Origin: Bacteroidota bacterium
Lineage (GTDB): Bacteria; Bacteroidota; Bacteroidia; Bacteroidales; JAGONC01
Assembly: GCA_022711405.1 (NCBI GenBank)
Contig: JAKLFC010000001.1
Location: 248,001-312,000 of the forward strand
Length of the DNA stretch: 64,000 bases
Direction of reading: 5' to 3'
The notes beneath the pieces are model-generated. The model saw nothing but the letters and a program-made list of their open reading frames with translations. It did no database searches and had not been told where the DNA came from. A program made the position numbers and the translations under genes. This document shows, one piece after another, positions 54,106 through 63,597 of the stretch. Positions within the stretch are counted from its first letter, which is position 1. Every line of letters begins with the position of its first letter.

Positions 54106-55515
54106 TTACCTTTCTTTTCTGCCAATGATCTCCTGAATCCCTTCGGTAAGTATATTCTTGCCAATTATGTATTTATTCCTGTCGAGCAGATATATGACCG
54201 GTGAACTGTGCACGTCGTACAGATCGTGAAAATCAGGGGTCAGGCTCAGATACCCATTGACGTTGATCCACTCCAATCCATTTTTCCTAATGTAGCTTTT
54301 CCATTCAGTCATCGAGGTATCGATACAAACGGCATAGATTTCCATGTCATAGATACCCCTGTATTCTTCATAGAACTGTTTCAGCACCGGGGTTTCTTTC
54401 TGGCAAAAGCTGCAATCCGTATCCCAGAAATACAGCACAGTATATTTATGCTCAACTGCATAGAGCGAAACAGGGATATCATTTGTATCAAGGAGGATCA
54501 TCAGAGGTGCAGCTTTCCCAATCAGCAGAGGCTCCAGGGCTTCCGAACGCCTGATGACGTTTTGCCGGATGGATTCGTTGATGAACGCGGCTTTCCCCGT
54601 CTTAAAATAGGCATTGGCTATGTATACAAAGACGGCATCGTATCCCATGATCTTTGAACGTTCATATTTCTGGGTGAAGTACCAGATCAGGTATTCATAG
54701 ACCTTCTGGCTCGGGCTTACCCTTTCAAGGATCGTTGTGATCGCCCTGGATATTGAATCAGGAACCGGGTAGATCAGATCATCCATGTATTTTTCCATCC
54801 TTGGATGAAACAGGGGAGTATGCAGCAGCCGGGCATCGGTCAGGTCGAAATGATCCCAGTAATGATCCCTGTACTCACGCAAAAGATACATCCTGTCAGA
54901 TGTATCGGACTGTTTATTCAATATTTCGCTCATATCCGGTTCCATCGAGGCTAACAGGAACGTGCCGAAGAAAGTGTCGCGGTAGGAGTCAATCAACTTT
55001 TTCTGATGAAGAACAACCTCTTTGTCAATACTTCGGATTGTTTCCTGGATATCTGCTTTATTGTTTTCATTCACCGAATCAACTCGCATTAAAAAGCCCA
55101 GTGAATCAACGAGTTTTCGCTGTCGGCCCAGGTAAGCCACATAATCAAAAAACAACTGGTTCTCTTTTGAACCTCTGACGTTAATGTGATCCAGCCATTG
55201 TAAGGTGTCGGTCTCGATCCGGAACCTCGTTGCGTCGCTGACCATGAAATCAAGGTATTTATTTTTTGACTGGCCTGCCACCATGTACATCCCTTTGTCA
55301 AGAGATCCATTGCCTTCAAATACAAAAGATCCATCCCTGACACAGGCGGTATCCACAAGATAGGTTTTATCCCCTGTGTACTCAACAAGGTAGCATACGG
55401 TATCCTGAAGATTATTGACAGTGAATGAAATGTGATAACCTTGCTGGCTGAAGACATATGGAATAAAAAAGATGATCAGGGATGCACATACGGTGATGAA
55501 TCTTTTGTATTCCAT
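54106..55515 (-). CDS. TlpA-like thioredoxin-fold protein with DUF4369-like N-domain
   Basis: ATG 55515 ('MEYKRFITV') gives a signal peptide ending near 'YVFSQ' and 469 residues. The N-terminal part (about 25-120, 'FTVNNLQDTVCYLVEY') resembles DUF4369, the middle is helical (DUF5106-like), and the C-terminus is a thioredoxin domain with the redox motif CSFC in 'WDTDCSFCQKETP'. It is probably a periplasmic thiol-disulfide reductase. It is the same strand as, and 26 bases upstream of, the Ycf48-like gene. Confidence 0.87.
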   Translation of the reverse strand: MEYKRFITVCASLIIFFIPYVFSQQGYHISFTVNNLQDTVCYLVEYTGDKTYLVDTACVRDGSFVFEGNGSLDKGMYMVAGQSKNKYLDFMVSDATRFRIETDTLQWLDHINVRGSKENQLFFDYVAYLGRQRKLVDSLGFLMRVDSVNENNKADIQETIRSIDKEVVLHQKKLIDSYRDTFFGTFLLASMEPDMSEILNKQSDTSDRMYLLREYRDHYWDHFDLTDARLLHTPLFHPRMEKYMDDLIYPVPDSISRAITTILERVSPSQKVYEYLIWYFTQKYERSKIMGYDAVFVYIANAYFKTGKAAFINESIRQNVIRRSEALEPLLIGKAAPLMILLDTNDIPVSLYAVEHKYTVLYFWDTDCSFCQKETPVLKQFYEEYRGIYDMEIYAVCIDTSMTEWKSYIRKNGLEWINVNGYLSLTPDFHDLYDVHSSPVIYLLDRNKYIIGKNILTEGIQEIIGRKER

Positions 55516-55603
55516 ATTCCGGCTTTTCTGGATGCTGAAGGTTGCAGGTTTCAATGGTCAATCCCGGATAGGAGGGAATGAACTCTGATGTTTCAATGGA
55601 GTG

Positions 55604-55611
55604 CAAATTTA
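55604..55611 (-). promoter_or_regulatory. Putative -7 box for the TlpA-like gene
   Basis: TAAATTTG on the minus strand, 88 bases upstream of ATG 55515. No clear -33 partner. Confidence 0.4.
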
Positions 55612-55697
55612 CAATTTTCACCTGAGGTAACCTGAATTCGTGTACATTTGATATGAACAGAGAAAGGATTCTTAAAATTCAATAAAGAATAATCTTT

Positions 55698-56198
55698 ATG
55701 ATAATTTTAAAAAGGAAAAGTATAGTTAACTCTTTAAGAAGTTTTAGTTTATTGTTTTCATTTTTTTGTTTAAATACAAATATTTATTCAATTGATAATA
55801 AGGATCTTATTTTAAACGATAGGGTAAGGGATCTGGAATATTTTACAAACCTGATGGAATTCGCTTCAGGTTTGCTAATTATCCTCTGTCTGGCGCTTGC
55901 CACGCTTCTTATCATCAGCGCTGGAAAGAACAGGAGGAAAGATCGCCTCCTTGATCACTATGAAACAGATCACAGCCTTACCCTTCAAAATGGCAGCCCT
56001 GCTAAGGTCAAACAACAGAGCCCGGGAGTCGCCGGCACCAGTGTGACAGAAAGCAGCAATGAACAGGCAGACAGGAAAATTGCAAGCCTTGAGAAGGAAC
56101 TGAACATCCTTCGGAATAAGCTGGAGCAGGAGCAGGAACTTCGTAGAAAAATGGAAAATGAGATTGCAGACTTGCTATCGCGGATGAAGAGAAACTGA
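55698..56198 (+). CDS. Small membrane protein with C-terminal coiled coil, uncharacterised
   Basis: A 166-residue protein. It has an N-terminal hydrophobic leader (about 14-30), a membrane segment at about 57-75 ('GLLIILCLALATLLIISAG'), a low-complexity linker rich in Ser, Gln and Gly, and a charged coiled coil at about 125-166 ('KIASLEKELNILRNKLEQEQ'). The gene is lower in GC at its start than its neighbours. It ends directly beside the 3' end of the convergent tRNA-Leu. No family recognised. Confidence 0.6.
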   Translation: MIILKRKSIVNSLRSFSLLFSFFCLNTNIYSIDNKDLILNDRVRDLEYFTNLMEFASGLLIILCLALATLLIISAGKNRRKDRLLDHYETDHSLTLQNGSPAKVKQQSPGVAGTSVTESSNEQADRKIASLEKELNILRNKLEQEQELRRKMENEIADLLSRMKRN

Positions 56199-56287
56199 TG
56201 GTGCCCAAGACAAGACTCGAACTTGCACGACCTTGAACGGTCACTAGACCCTGAATCTAGCGCGTCTACCAATTCCGCCACTTGGGC
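56199..56287 (-). tRNA. tRNA-Leu (CAG), CCA encoded
   Basis: On the minus strand the gene runs from GCCCAAGTGGCGGAATTGG to TCTTGGGCACCA. It has a 7-bp acceptor stem, a long variable arm (class II) and anticodon loop TTCAGGG with anticodon CAG. The 3' CCA is encoded. Confidence 0.93.
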
Positions 56288-56292
56288 TCTTG

Positions 56293-56376
56293 TGCCCAGG
56301 ACAAGAATCGAACTTGCACGACCTAACGGTCACTACCCCCTCAAAGTAGCGTGTCTACCAGTTCCACCACCTGGGC
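56293..56376 (-). tRNA. tRNA-Leu (GAG), CCA not encoded
   Basis: On the minus strand the gene runs from GCCCAGGTGGTGGAACTGG to GTCCTGGGCA. It has a class II variable arm and anticodon loop TTGAGGG with anticodon GAG. The bases after the discriminator are CAA, so CCA must be added. It lies five bases upstream of the tRNA-Leu (CAG). Confidence 0.93.
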
Positions 56377-56500
56377 AAAATTGAGGTGCAAATATATAAA
56401 AAAAAATATCACCGGATCATGGATGAATTATTTTATGTCAGGAGCATTCGTTACTGCTCAAATTTTTATTTTTATTTGCAAACGGAAAGGAGATCAGTAT

Positions 56501-58060
56501 ATGCTGACTACAAAAGATCACGAACAGATTCTTTCCCGAGGGGCTGATATCAGGAGTGTCCTTGATCAGTTATCCCGGTTCAGGGAAGGATTTCCATTTA
56601 TGAACCTGACAGCCCCTGCAACCCTTGGTAACGGGATCATCCGGTTGGGCGGTGATGAGGTCAGGGATCTTGCCAGATCGTACGATGAGGTGAAAAGAGG
56701 GCTCCGTATCCTTAAATTTGTGCCGGCATCCGGAGCGGCAACCAGGATGTTCCGGGATCTTTTTGAATTTCAGTCCGATCCGGAAGCCTCTGCTTCGACG
56801 ATGGATCATAAAGGCCTGGCTGAGAAATATCCGTTCGTTGCAGCCTTCATCTCAGAGCTGGACCGTTTTGCCTTTACCGGGCAACTGCGTGATGCAGTCC
56901 GGAAACAGGGAAAGGATCTCCACATCCTGCTGGATGATCATGATTACCGGACGGTGATCCGTTATCTGCTCGATCCTGTGGGATTGAATTATGCTTCATT
57001 GCCCAAAGGACTGATCAGCTTCCACAGGTACCCGGATGAGGTCCGTACTGCCCTGGAGGAACACCTGGTGGAGGGGGCGGATTATTGCAGGGGTGATGAT
57101 GGAACGGTCCTTTTGCATTTTACCGTTTCCCCTGAGCATATGGAAGCTTTTAAAAGCCTTATTGACAGGGTAAGGGGGATCTACGAAAAGCGCTATCATG
57201 TGACGTACAGCGTGGACTTTTCGGTCCAGAAAGCATCTACAGACACCCTGGCCGTGGATATGAACAATGAACCTTTCCGGAATCCGGATGGAAGCCTGCT
57301 GTTCAGGCCGGCAGGTCACGGTGCACTTATTGAGAATCTCAATGACCTGAATGCCGATGTGATTTTTATTAAAAACATCGACAACATCGTACCTGATCAC
57401 CTGAAACCGGAAAACTCTCTCTATAAGAAAGCCCTGGGAGGATACCTGTTGAACCTGCGCAAAAGCATTTTTTCCTTCCTTAAGAAGCTGGAAGATACTG
57501 ACCTTACTGGATCCGAATTGCAGGAAATTGAGATTTTTGCCAGAGACCGGTTATTTATTGACACGAAGTTCCTGGAAGGATTGGATGCTGAAACCAGAAA
57601 GCGGGAGCTGTACAGGGCTCTCAACAGGCCGGTCAGGATCTGCGGAATGGTCAGGAATGAAGGCGAGCCCGGTGGCGGACCTTTCTGGGTGAAAAATGTA
57701 AATGGGAAGGTAAGTCTTCAGGTGGTGGAATCATCCCAGGTCAATATGGCGGATCATGAGCAGAAAATGCATTTTCAGAAAGCAACGCATTTCAATCCTG
57801 TTGATCTGGTTTGCCTCATCAGGGATCATCATGGGAATAAGTTCGACCTGACTCGATATGTGGATGAATCCACTGGCTTCATCACCAAAAAGTCAAAGGA
57901 TGGAAGAGAACTCAGGGCCATGGAGCTGCCAGGCTTATGGAATGGGGCCATGGCTGACTGGATAACCGTCTTTGCAGAGGTTCCCCTGATCACGTTCAAC
58001 CCTGTGAAAACCGTTAATGACCTGCTCCGAAAAGAACATCAGGTCAGCCTGGGGCATTAA
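56501..58060 (+). CDS. DUF4301 protein, nucleotidyltransferase-like
   Basis: A 519-residue protein. ATG 56501 is preceded by AAGGAGA; the open frame further upstream runs back into the tRNA genes and is rejected. 'LKFVPASGAATRMFRDL' near residues 75-95 resembles the nucleotide-binding loop of sugar-nucleotidyltransferases. 'SVQKASTDTLAVD', 'GHGALIENLNDL' and 'IFIKNIDNI' are DUF4301 (PF14134) blocks reminiscent of UTP-glucose-1-phosphate-type enzymes. A nucleotidyltransferase role is inferred, not shown. Confidence 0.82.
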   Translation: MLTTKDHEQILSRGADIRSVLDQLSRFREGFPFMNLTAPATLGNGIIRLGGDEVRDLARSYDEVKRGLRILKFVPASGAATRMFRDLFEFQSDPEASASTMDHKGLAEKYPFVAAFISELDRFAFTGQLRDAVRKQGKDLHILLDDHDYRTVIRYLLDPVGLNYASLPKGLISFHRYPDEVRTALEEHLVEGADYCRGDDGTVLLHFTVSPEHMEAFKSLIDRVRGIYEKRYHVTYSVDFSVQKASTDTLAVDMNNEPFRNPDGSLLFRPAGHGALIENLNDLNADVIFIKNIDNIVPDHLKPENSLYKKALGGYLLNLRKSIFSFLKKLEDTDLTGSELQEIEIFARDRLFIDTKFLEGLDAETRKRELYRALNRPVRICGMVRNEGEPGGGPFWVKNVNGKVSLQVVESSQVNMADHEQKMHFQKATHFNPVDLVCLIRDHHGNKFDLTRYVDESTGFITKKSKDGRELRAMELPGLWNGAMADWITVFAEVPLITFNPVKTVNDLLRKEHQVSLGH

Positions 58061-58074
58061 AGGTCAGGATTTCA

Positions 58075-59106
58075 TCAGGAACGCAGGCTCCGGGAATAGG
58101 GTGCGACCGTGTAACCTGAATAGTCATGGTTCAGATACTTAAAATAACCGCTGATGGCTATCATGGCTGCATTGTCGGTCGTATATTCGAACTTCGGTAC
58201 GAATACCTGCCAGCCACGCGTTAGCGTTTGATCCGTTACAGCCTGCCTTAGCGATGAGTTGGCCGACACGCCTCCTGCAATAGCGACGTCGGTGATCTTT
58301 GTCTGCCTTACCGCTTTCATCAGATTATCCATCAGGATGTCAACGATATGTTGTTGCATGGAGGCGCACAGATCCGCCATATTTTCTTCAACGAAGCCGG
58401 GATTCTCCTTTAAACGGTCGCGGACAAAGTAAAGAAAAGAGGTCTTAAGTCCGCTGAAGCTGAAATCAAGCCCGCTGATGCGGGGCTTTGGGAACCGGAA
58501 CGCCGATGGATTGCCGGTTTTGGCCAGCCTGTCGATATAGGGACCACCGGGGTAGGGCAGACCCAGGATCTTAGCTGCCTTGTCGAATGCTTCACCGGCG
58601 GCATCGTCAATGGTCCGGCCAATGATCTCCATATCGAAGTAATCCCTGATGAGGCCAATTTGTGTATGTCCCCCGGAAACGGTCAGGCATAAAAAGGGAA
58701 AGGAGGGCACTGCAGAAGATGAACCAGGTTCACGGATGAAATGGGCAAGGACATGTGCTTCAAGATGATCCACCTCGATCAGAGGGATGGACAGCCCCAG
58801 AGAAAAAGCTTTGGCGAAAGAAGTACCCACCAGCAGTGATCCCAGCAGTCCCGGACCCCTTGTGAAAGAAACAGCATGGATTTGATTTTTCTTTATATTT
58901 GCTTTATCCAAAGCAGCATGGATTACGGGAATGATATTCTGCTGATGTGACCGGGATGCCAACTCGGGAACAACGCCTCCATAGTATGTGTGAACGTCCT
59001 GGTTGGCAATAATATTGGACAGCAGCTGATCGTTTCGGATCACGGCCGCAGATGTATCATCACAGGAGGATTCTATCCCAAGGATAAAAATATCTTTTCC
59101 TGCCAT
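58075..59106 (-). CDS. tsaD: tRNA N6-threonylcarbamoyladenosine transferase TsaD
   Basis: A 343-residue ASKHA-fold enzyme that completes the t6A37 modification. Motifs are 'LGIESSCDDTSAAV', 'SFTRGPGLLGSL', the metal-binding 'DHLEAHVLAH', 'TVSGGHT' and 'AIAGGVSANS'. ATG 59106 fits the family N-terminus; ATG 59115 adds three residues. The longer frame from 59187 would run into tamB and is rejected. It starts 10 bases from the divergent tamB start. Confidence 0.97.
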   Translation of the reverse strand: MAGKDIFILGIESSCDDTSAAVIRNDQLLSNIIANQDVHTYYGGVVPELASRSHQQNIIPVIHAALDKANIKKNQIHAVSFTRGPGLLGSLLVGTSFAKAFSLGLSIPLIEVDHLEAHVLAHFIREPGSSSAVPSFPFLCLTVSGGHTQIGLIRDYFDMEIIGRTIDDAAGEAFDKAAKILGLPYPGGPYIDRLAKTGNPSAFRFPKPRISGLDFSFSGLKTSFLYFVRDRLKENPGFVEENMADLCASMQQHIVDILMDNLMKAVRQTKITDVAIAGGVSANSSLRQAVTDQTLTRGWQVFVPKFEYTTDNAAMIAISGYFKYLNHDYSGYTVAPYSRSLRS

Positions 59107-59116
59107 CGGAAACATA

Positions 59117-62100
59117 TTGAAGAACAAAGGTATTAAAAATAGGATATTCAGGATCATACTGTACCTGGTACTGATCCTCCTGCTCATCCCGGTCCTGATA
59201 TCGGGCCTTCTTCAGATCGGGCCTGTACAGACGTATGTGGCAAAGAAAGTGGCCATTTACCTTTCCGGAAAAACAGGGTCTGAAATATCCATTGATAAAC
59301 TATCCATCGCCAATTTCACCGATATCGTACTGGAACATCTGGTCATCCTCGATCACCGCGACAGCCTTTTGCTGAATGTCGGAGGTCTGACGGCCGACAT
59401 AGGCCGGATCCGTTTGAGGGATCATTCCCTCACCATAAACAGCATTCTGGCCGAAGAGATGGATTTCCGGCTGAAAAAGTATGAATCGGAAAACCGCTTG
59501 AATCTCACACAGTTCCTGTCCTTCTTTTCATCCGGCGACACAGCAGCCAGCAAGGCAGCAAAACCATGGACCATCACCTGCAATGCCCTGGAAGTTGTCG
59601 ATGGACATTTCAGCCTCAAGGATGATAACAAGGTCAACTCCCCCCGGCCATGGGTAAATTTTTCCGACCTGGATCTGGACTCCCTGAATGTATATGTGAA
59701 CCAGATCAACATAATAGGAGACACGATCTCCGGTCAAATCAACCGGCTGCAATTTTATGACAAATCAGGTCTGGATCTCAGGGCATTGAATACACAGTTT
59801 GAAATCGGCCCGGGTTTCATTCATGCGTATCATACCCTGATGCGAACCAATGATTCGGAACTTGACTTTGACCTTGCCTTTGAATTTGACAATTTCGGTG
59901 CTTTTTCCGATTTTCTGCACAAGGTCGATATCCGTTCCGACATCCGCGCTTCCTCGCTTGCGTCAAGAGATCTTGCTTATTTTGTCCCTGCTTTGATCAA
60001 GTTGTCGCACAAATTGGACCTGAGCGGTGAAGTCAGAGGAACCGTTTCCAATTTGAAAATAAGGAACCTGTTTTTGTTTTACGGAAAGATGACCAATCTT
60101 TACGGGGATATTTCGATGAATGGTCTGCCGGATGTGAGAGAAACCTTTATCCACATGAAGATCAGGGATTGCAATACATGCATGTCTGATATTCAACAGC
60201 TGCTGGCAGAGGGCGTCTCGCCAGCTACCGTATTGCCGGCGAACCTTTCTCCACTCGGGACTGTCCATTTTGCAGGCCGTTTCACAGGCTTTATCAACGA
60301 TTTTGTTTCTTTCGCTGATTTCCGGACTGACCTTGGGACCATCTCCACCGATCTTGAGCTTCAGGCTACCCCCTCCAGGAAAGATATCCAGTACAAAGGA
60401 AAGCTCATCGCCCGGCAATTCGACGTGGGTACGATCAGTAAAATGCAGGATAAACTGGGACTGATATCGCTGCAGGCAGAGATCACCGGAAGCGGCACAA
60501 CCAAGCAGCACGCCAGCATTCAGATCGATGGCACCATCGATTCCGTCGATATCAATTCCCACCGTTACCGTGACATCTACCTGAACGGGATTTTCAACGA
60601 TCAGCTATTCAATGGGATAGCCAATGTCGACGATCCTTTCCTTCGACTGACCTTCAAAGGATTGATTGATTTAAAGGGCAAAATACCGCAATTTGATTTT
60701 CTTGCCCGGATCAGTGATGCCCGCCTTCAGGAAATAGGCCTGATAGACTCATTGGGTATTTTATCCACACGGATGACCATGAAAATAGGCGGTACGAGCA
60801 TCGACAGCACCTTTGGACAAATAAAACTTGACAGCACCGTTTTTATTACGCGTCATTCTTATTTTACGATGGACCGCTTCATGCTTACTGCGTCCCAGGA
60901 GGGAACTGCCGACAAATCGATCGAGCTCGAGTCTGATTACATTGATGCCTTCATGAAGGGGAATTTCCTGCTGGGTCAGCTGTATCCTGCCCTGGGAAAG
61001 ATCATCAGTCCCCATGTCTCCGCCTTCAGAAAGGATACAGTGCCCCCTGCCGAACCCCTGAAAGAACAGGATTTCAGGTTTCATGTTGATCTCAAGAACA
61101 CCAGGCCCATCACGGAGCTGCTACTCCCTGACCTATCCGTAGCGCCGGGAACGGTCATTACGGGTTCATTTAACCTGCAGAATTCTGACATACAATTGAA
61201 TATGAAGTCAGGAGGCCTTTCTTATAAAAAACTGAATCTCTTTGATTTCATGACAGATGCCAGAACATCCCCTGATGGCCTGGCATGGAGCGTGAAAACA
61301 GGGGCACTGAGCCTGGAAGACTCCCGCCCTGAATCATCAGCGCCCAATTTACTGGAGAACATGCTTTTATCCTGTGATATCAGGCATGACACTCTTTCCC
61401 TGGGGATTCTGTGGGATGATACAAAAGACCCGGACATCAACAAGGGAAGCCTTTCCACTCAGCTTGATCTGGCCGCTTTGCCTGAACTCAAAGGCCGCAT
61501 CACAGGTGGATCTTTTATTGTGAATGGTTCGCCCTGGAAAATAGCTCCGGGTAACTTTTTCGATGTGGATTCCTCGTACATCAGGATCGATCATCTGGAT
61601 ATTACAGGAGAACAACAGCAGATGGTCATCAATGGTGTGATATCTTCTGATCCTCAGGATATCATGGAGGTGAGCTTTAATCCTTTTGACCTGGCCAACC
61701 TGCAGCCTGTTCTCCGAAAATCGGGATTTAGCTTCGAGGGGATGATCTTTGGAAAAGCAGCCATAGCCAGTGTGTTTAAAAATCCCTCCCTGATCTCCGA
61801 CCTGACGGTTAAAGATTTTACACTGAATGACGAATTGCTGGGCGATCTTCAGGTAAAGACCGACTGGGACAACACCAGCAAAAAGATCAATACATTCGGC
61901 GAGATCACCCATACGGGTAATAATACGACGGTCAGGGTGGTCACTCTGAAAGGATTCTATGCACCTGACTCCGATCAGGAGAATTTCGATTTCAGCATAG
62001 CAATGGATAATTTAAAGGTCAAACCCATCGGCCAATTCCTCAAAGGGATCTTCAGCGACTTTGGCGGCTACGCCACAGGTAATCTTTACCTGAAGGGAAA

Positions 62101-63595
62101 AAAGGAACATCCCTTTTTCACGGGCCAGATAAATGTACGCCGCGGGCAGCTTCGTGTCAATTTTCTCAATACCCGATACACGTTTTCTGACAACATCTAT
62201 TTTGAACCCGACCTGATTGGATTCAGGTCCATGACCTTCAATGATACGCTTGGAAATTCAGGCATACTCAGCGGAGGGATATCACATCGTTTTTTCAAGG
62301 ATTTCGCGCTCGATCTTGAGATCCAGACCTCTGACCTGCTCGGAATCAACACGACGGTCTTACAAAGCCCCTATTTTTATGGCACGGGCGTGGCGACGGG
62401 AAAAGTCACCATAAAAGGTCCGGCAAACAACCTGGCGTTTGATATTGTGGCAACCACCGAGCAGGGTACGGCCATGTATCTGCCGATCAGCTACACAGCT
62501 GATGTTTCGGATCATCCTTATATTGCATTTGTGAGTCAGATGGATACGGTTGAAAGCACTGAAGTCCAAACGCGTCAGCAAACCGGCGGAATAGATCTGA
62601 GCCTGGCCGTTCAGGTCACAGATGAAGCCACCATGCAAATTTTTCTTCCCACCCAGATGGGAAACATAAAGGTCAGGGGCAACGGGCTCATCCGTCTGAA
62701 TATGGTCCCCTCCGGTGAATTGGGACTGAGCGGTACCTATGTGATGGAAAGCGGCACATTTTATTTTACGCTCAAAAACCTGATCAGCCGTACGTTCCAT
62801 ATACAATCAGGCAGCACCATCTCCTGGAGTGGCGATATGTACGATGCAGACATCAGCCTGAAAGCCATTTACCAGGTGAAACCTTCTCTGAGCACACTTC
62901 CGGCAACAGCCCTTTCAGATTCTTCTTTTTACAACCAGAGAATACCAGTCAACTGCGTGATCGGCTTGACAGGCGACCTGTTCAATCCTACCATTCGGTT
63001 TGGACTGGAAATGCCGGATGTCCGCGAAGAAGCCATCCGGACATTTGTATACAACTCCATCGATACTACCAATGAAGCCCAGCTCAACCAACAGATGCTG
63101 TCGTTGCTCGTGCTCAACAGCTTCAGTCTGAATACAGGCTCCAGTATCGCTGGCAGCGTGGGTATCAGCTCTTATGACCTGCTGGCTAATCAGTTGAACA
63201 GCTGGCTGTCACAGATCAGCGATGACTTTGATATCGGCGTGAATTACGAGAAAGGGGATGCCATGACTCCCGAACAAATGGAAGTGGCCCTTTCCACTCA
63301 GCTTTTCAATGATAGGGTGAATGTGAGCGGAAACTTTGGCGTGGGAAATTATAACAATTCCGAAAAAACCAGCAATATTGTAGGTGACGTTCTTGTAGAG
63401 GCCAAGATCACCAAAGATGGCCGGCTCAAGCTCAGGGCATACAACAAGACCAATACGTACGACCTGTTCAACGATAATGCTCCCTACACCCAGGGCGTGG
63501 GATTATCCTACCGAAATGAGTTCAACAAGATAAAGGAGATTTTCCAGAGTAAGCGTAAAAAAAAGAACAAGGATGAGAAGAACAACCAACCATGA
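59117..63595 (+). CDS. tamB: TamB/DUF490-type translocation and assembly protein
   Basis: A 1492-residue protein with a TTG start, an N-terminal membrane anchor ('IILYLVLILLLIPVLISGLL') and long repetitive beta-sheet sequence. It ends in a DUF490/TamB C-terminal domain ('YVMESGTFYFTLKNLISRTFHIQSGSTISWSG' region, 'VGLSYRNEFN'). These proteins form a hydrophobic groove across the periplasm and help lipid transport or outer-membrane protein assembly. There is no nearby Omp85 partner. The TTG is the only start that keeps the anchor. Confidence 0.92.
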   Translation: MKNKGIKNRIFRIILYLVLILLLIPVLISGLLQIGPVQTYVAKKVAIYLSGKTGSEISIDKLSIANFTDIVLEHLVILDHRDSLLLNVGGLTADIGRIRLRDHSLTINSILAEEMDFRLKKYESENRLNLTQFLSFFSSGDTAASKAAKPWTITCNALEVVDGHFSLKDDNKVNSPRPWVNFSDLDLDSLNVYVNQINIIGDTISGQINRLQFYDKSGLDLRALNTQFEIGPGFIHAYHTLMRTNDSELDFDLAFEFDNFGAFSDFLHKVDIRSDIRASSLASRDLAYFVPALIKLSHKLDLSGEVRGTVSNLKIRNLFLFYGKMTNLYGDISMNGLPDVRETFIHMKIRDCNTCMSDIQQLLAEGVSPATVLPANLSPLGTVHFAGRFTGFINDFVSFADFRTDLGTISTDLELQATPSRKDIQYKGKLIARQFDVGTISKMQDKLGLISLQAEITGSGTTKQHASIQIDGTIDSVDINSHRYRDIYLNGIFNDQLFNGIANVDDPFLRLTFKGLIDLKGKIPQFDFLARISDARLQEIGLIDSLGILSTRMTMKIGGTSIDSTFGQIKLDSTVFITRHSYFTMDRFMLTASQEGTADKSIELESDYIDAFMKGNFLLGQLYPALGKIISPHVSAFRKDTVPPAEPLKEQDFRFHVDLKNTRPITELLLPDLSVAPGTVITGSFNLQNSDIQLNMKSGGLSYKKLNLFDFMTDARTSPDGLAWSVKTGALSLEDSRPESSAPNLLENMLLSCDIRHDTLSLGILWDDTKDPDINKGSLSTQLDLAALPELKGRITGGSFIVNGSPWKIAPGNFFDVDSSYIRIDHLDITGEQQQMVINGVISSDPQDIMEVSFNPFDLANLQPVLRKSGFSFEGMIFGKAAIASVFKNPSLISDLTVKDFTLNDELLGDLQVKTDWDNTSKKINTFGEITHTGNNTTVRVVTLKGFYAPDSDQENFDFSIAMDNLKVKPIGQFLKGIFSDFGGYATGNLYLKGKKEHPFFTGQINVRRGQLRVNFLNTRYTFSDNIYFEPDLIGFRSMTFNDTLGNSGILSGGISHRFFKDFALDLEIQTSDLLGINTTVLQSPYFYGTGVATGKVTIKGPANNLAFDIVATTEQGTAMYLPISYTADVSDHPYIAFVSQMDTVESTEVQTRQQTGGIDLSLAVQVTDEATMQIFLPTQMGNIKVRGNGLIRLNMVPSGELGLSGTYVMESGTFYFTLKNLISRTFHIQSGSTISWSGDMYDADISLKAIYQVKPSLSTLPATALSDSSFYNQRIPVNCVIGLTGDLFNPTIRFGLEMPDVREEAIRTFVYNSIDTTNEAQLNQQMLSLLVLNSFSLNTGSSIAGSVGISSYDLLANQLNSWLSQISDDFDIGVNYEKGDAMTPEQMEVALSTQLFNDRVNVSGNFGVGNYNNSEKTSNIVGDVLVEAKITKDGRLKLRAYNKTNTYDLFNDNAPYTQGVGLSYRNEFNKIKEIFQSKRKKKNKDEKNNQP
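59125..59132 (-). promoter_or_regulatory. -7 box for tsaD inside the tamB coding start
   Basis: TACCTTTG on the minus strand (CAAAGGTA on plus), 18 bases upstream of ATG 59106. Its position supports that start and means the promoter overlaps the first codons of tamB. Confidence 0.45.
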
Positions 63596-63597
63596 AA

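Noticed and set aside
56351-56500. Upstream extension of the DUF4301 gene
   Set aside because: It would run through a tRNA gene on the other strand; ATG 56501 has a ribosome site and fits the family.
59963-60562. 199-codon minus-strand frame opposite tamB
   Set aside because: Shadow of a long beta-rich coding region; no support.
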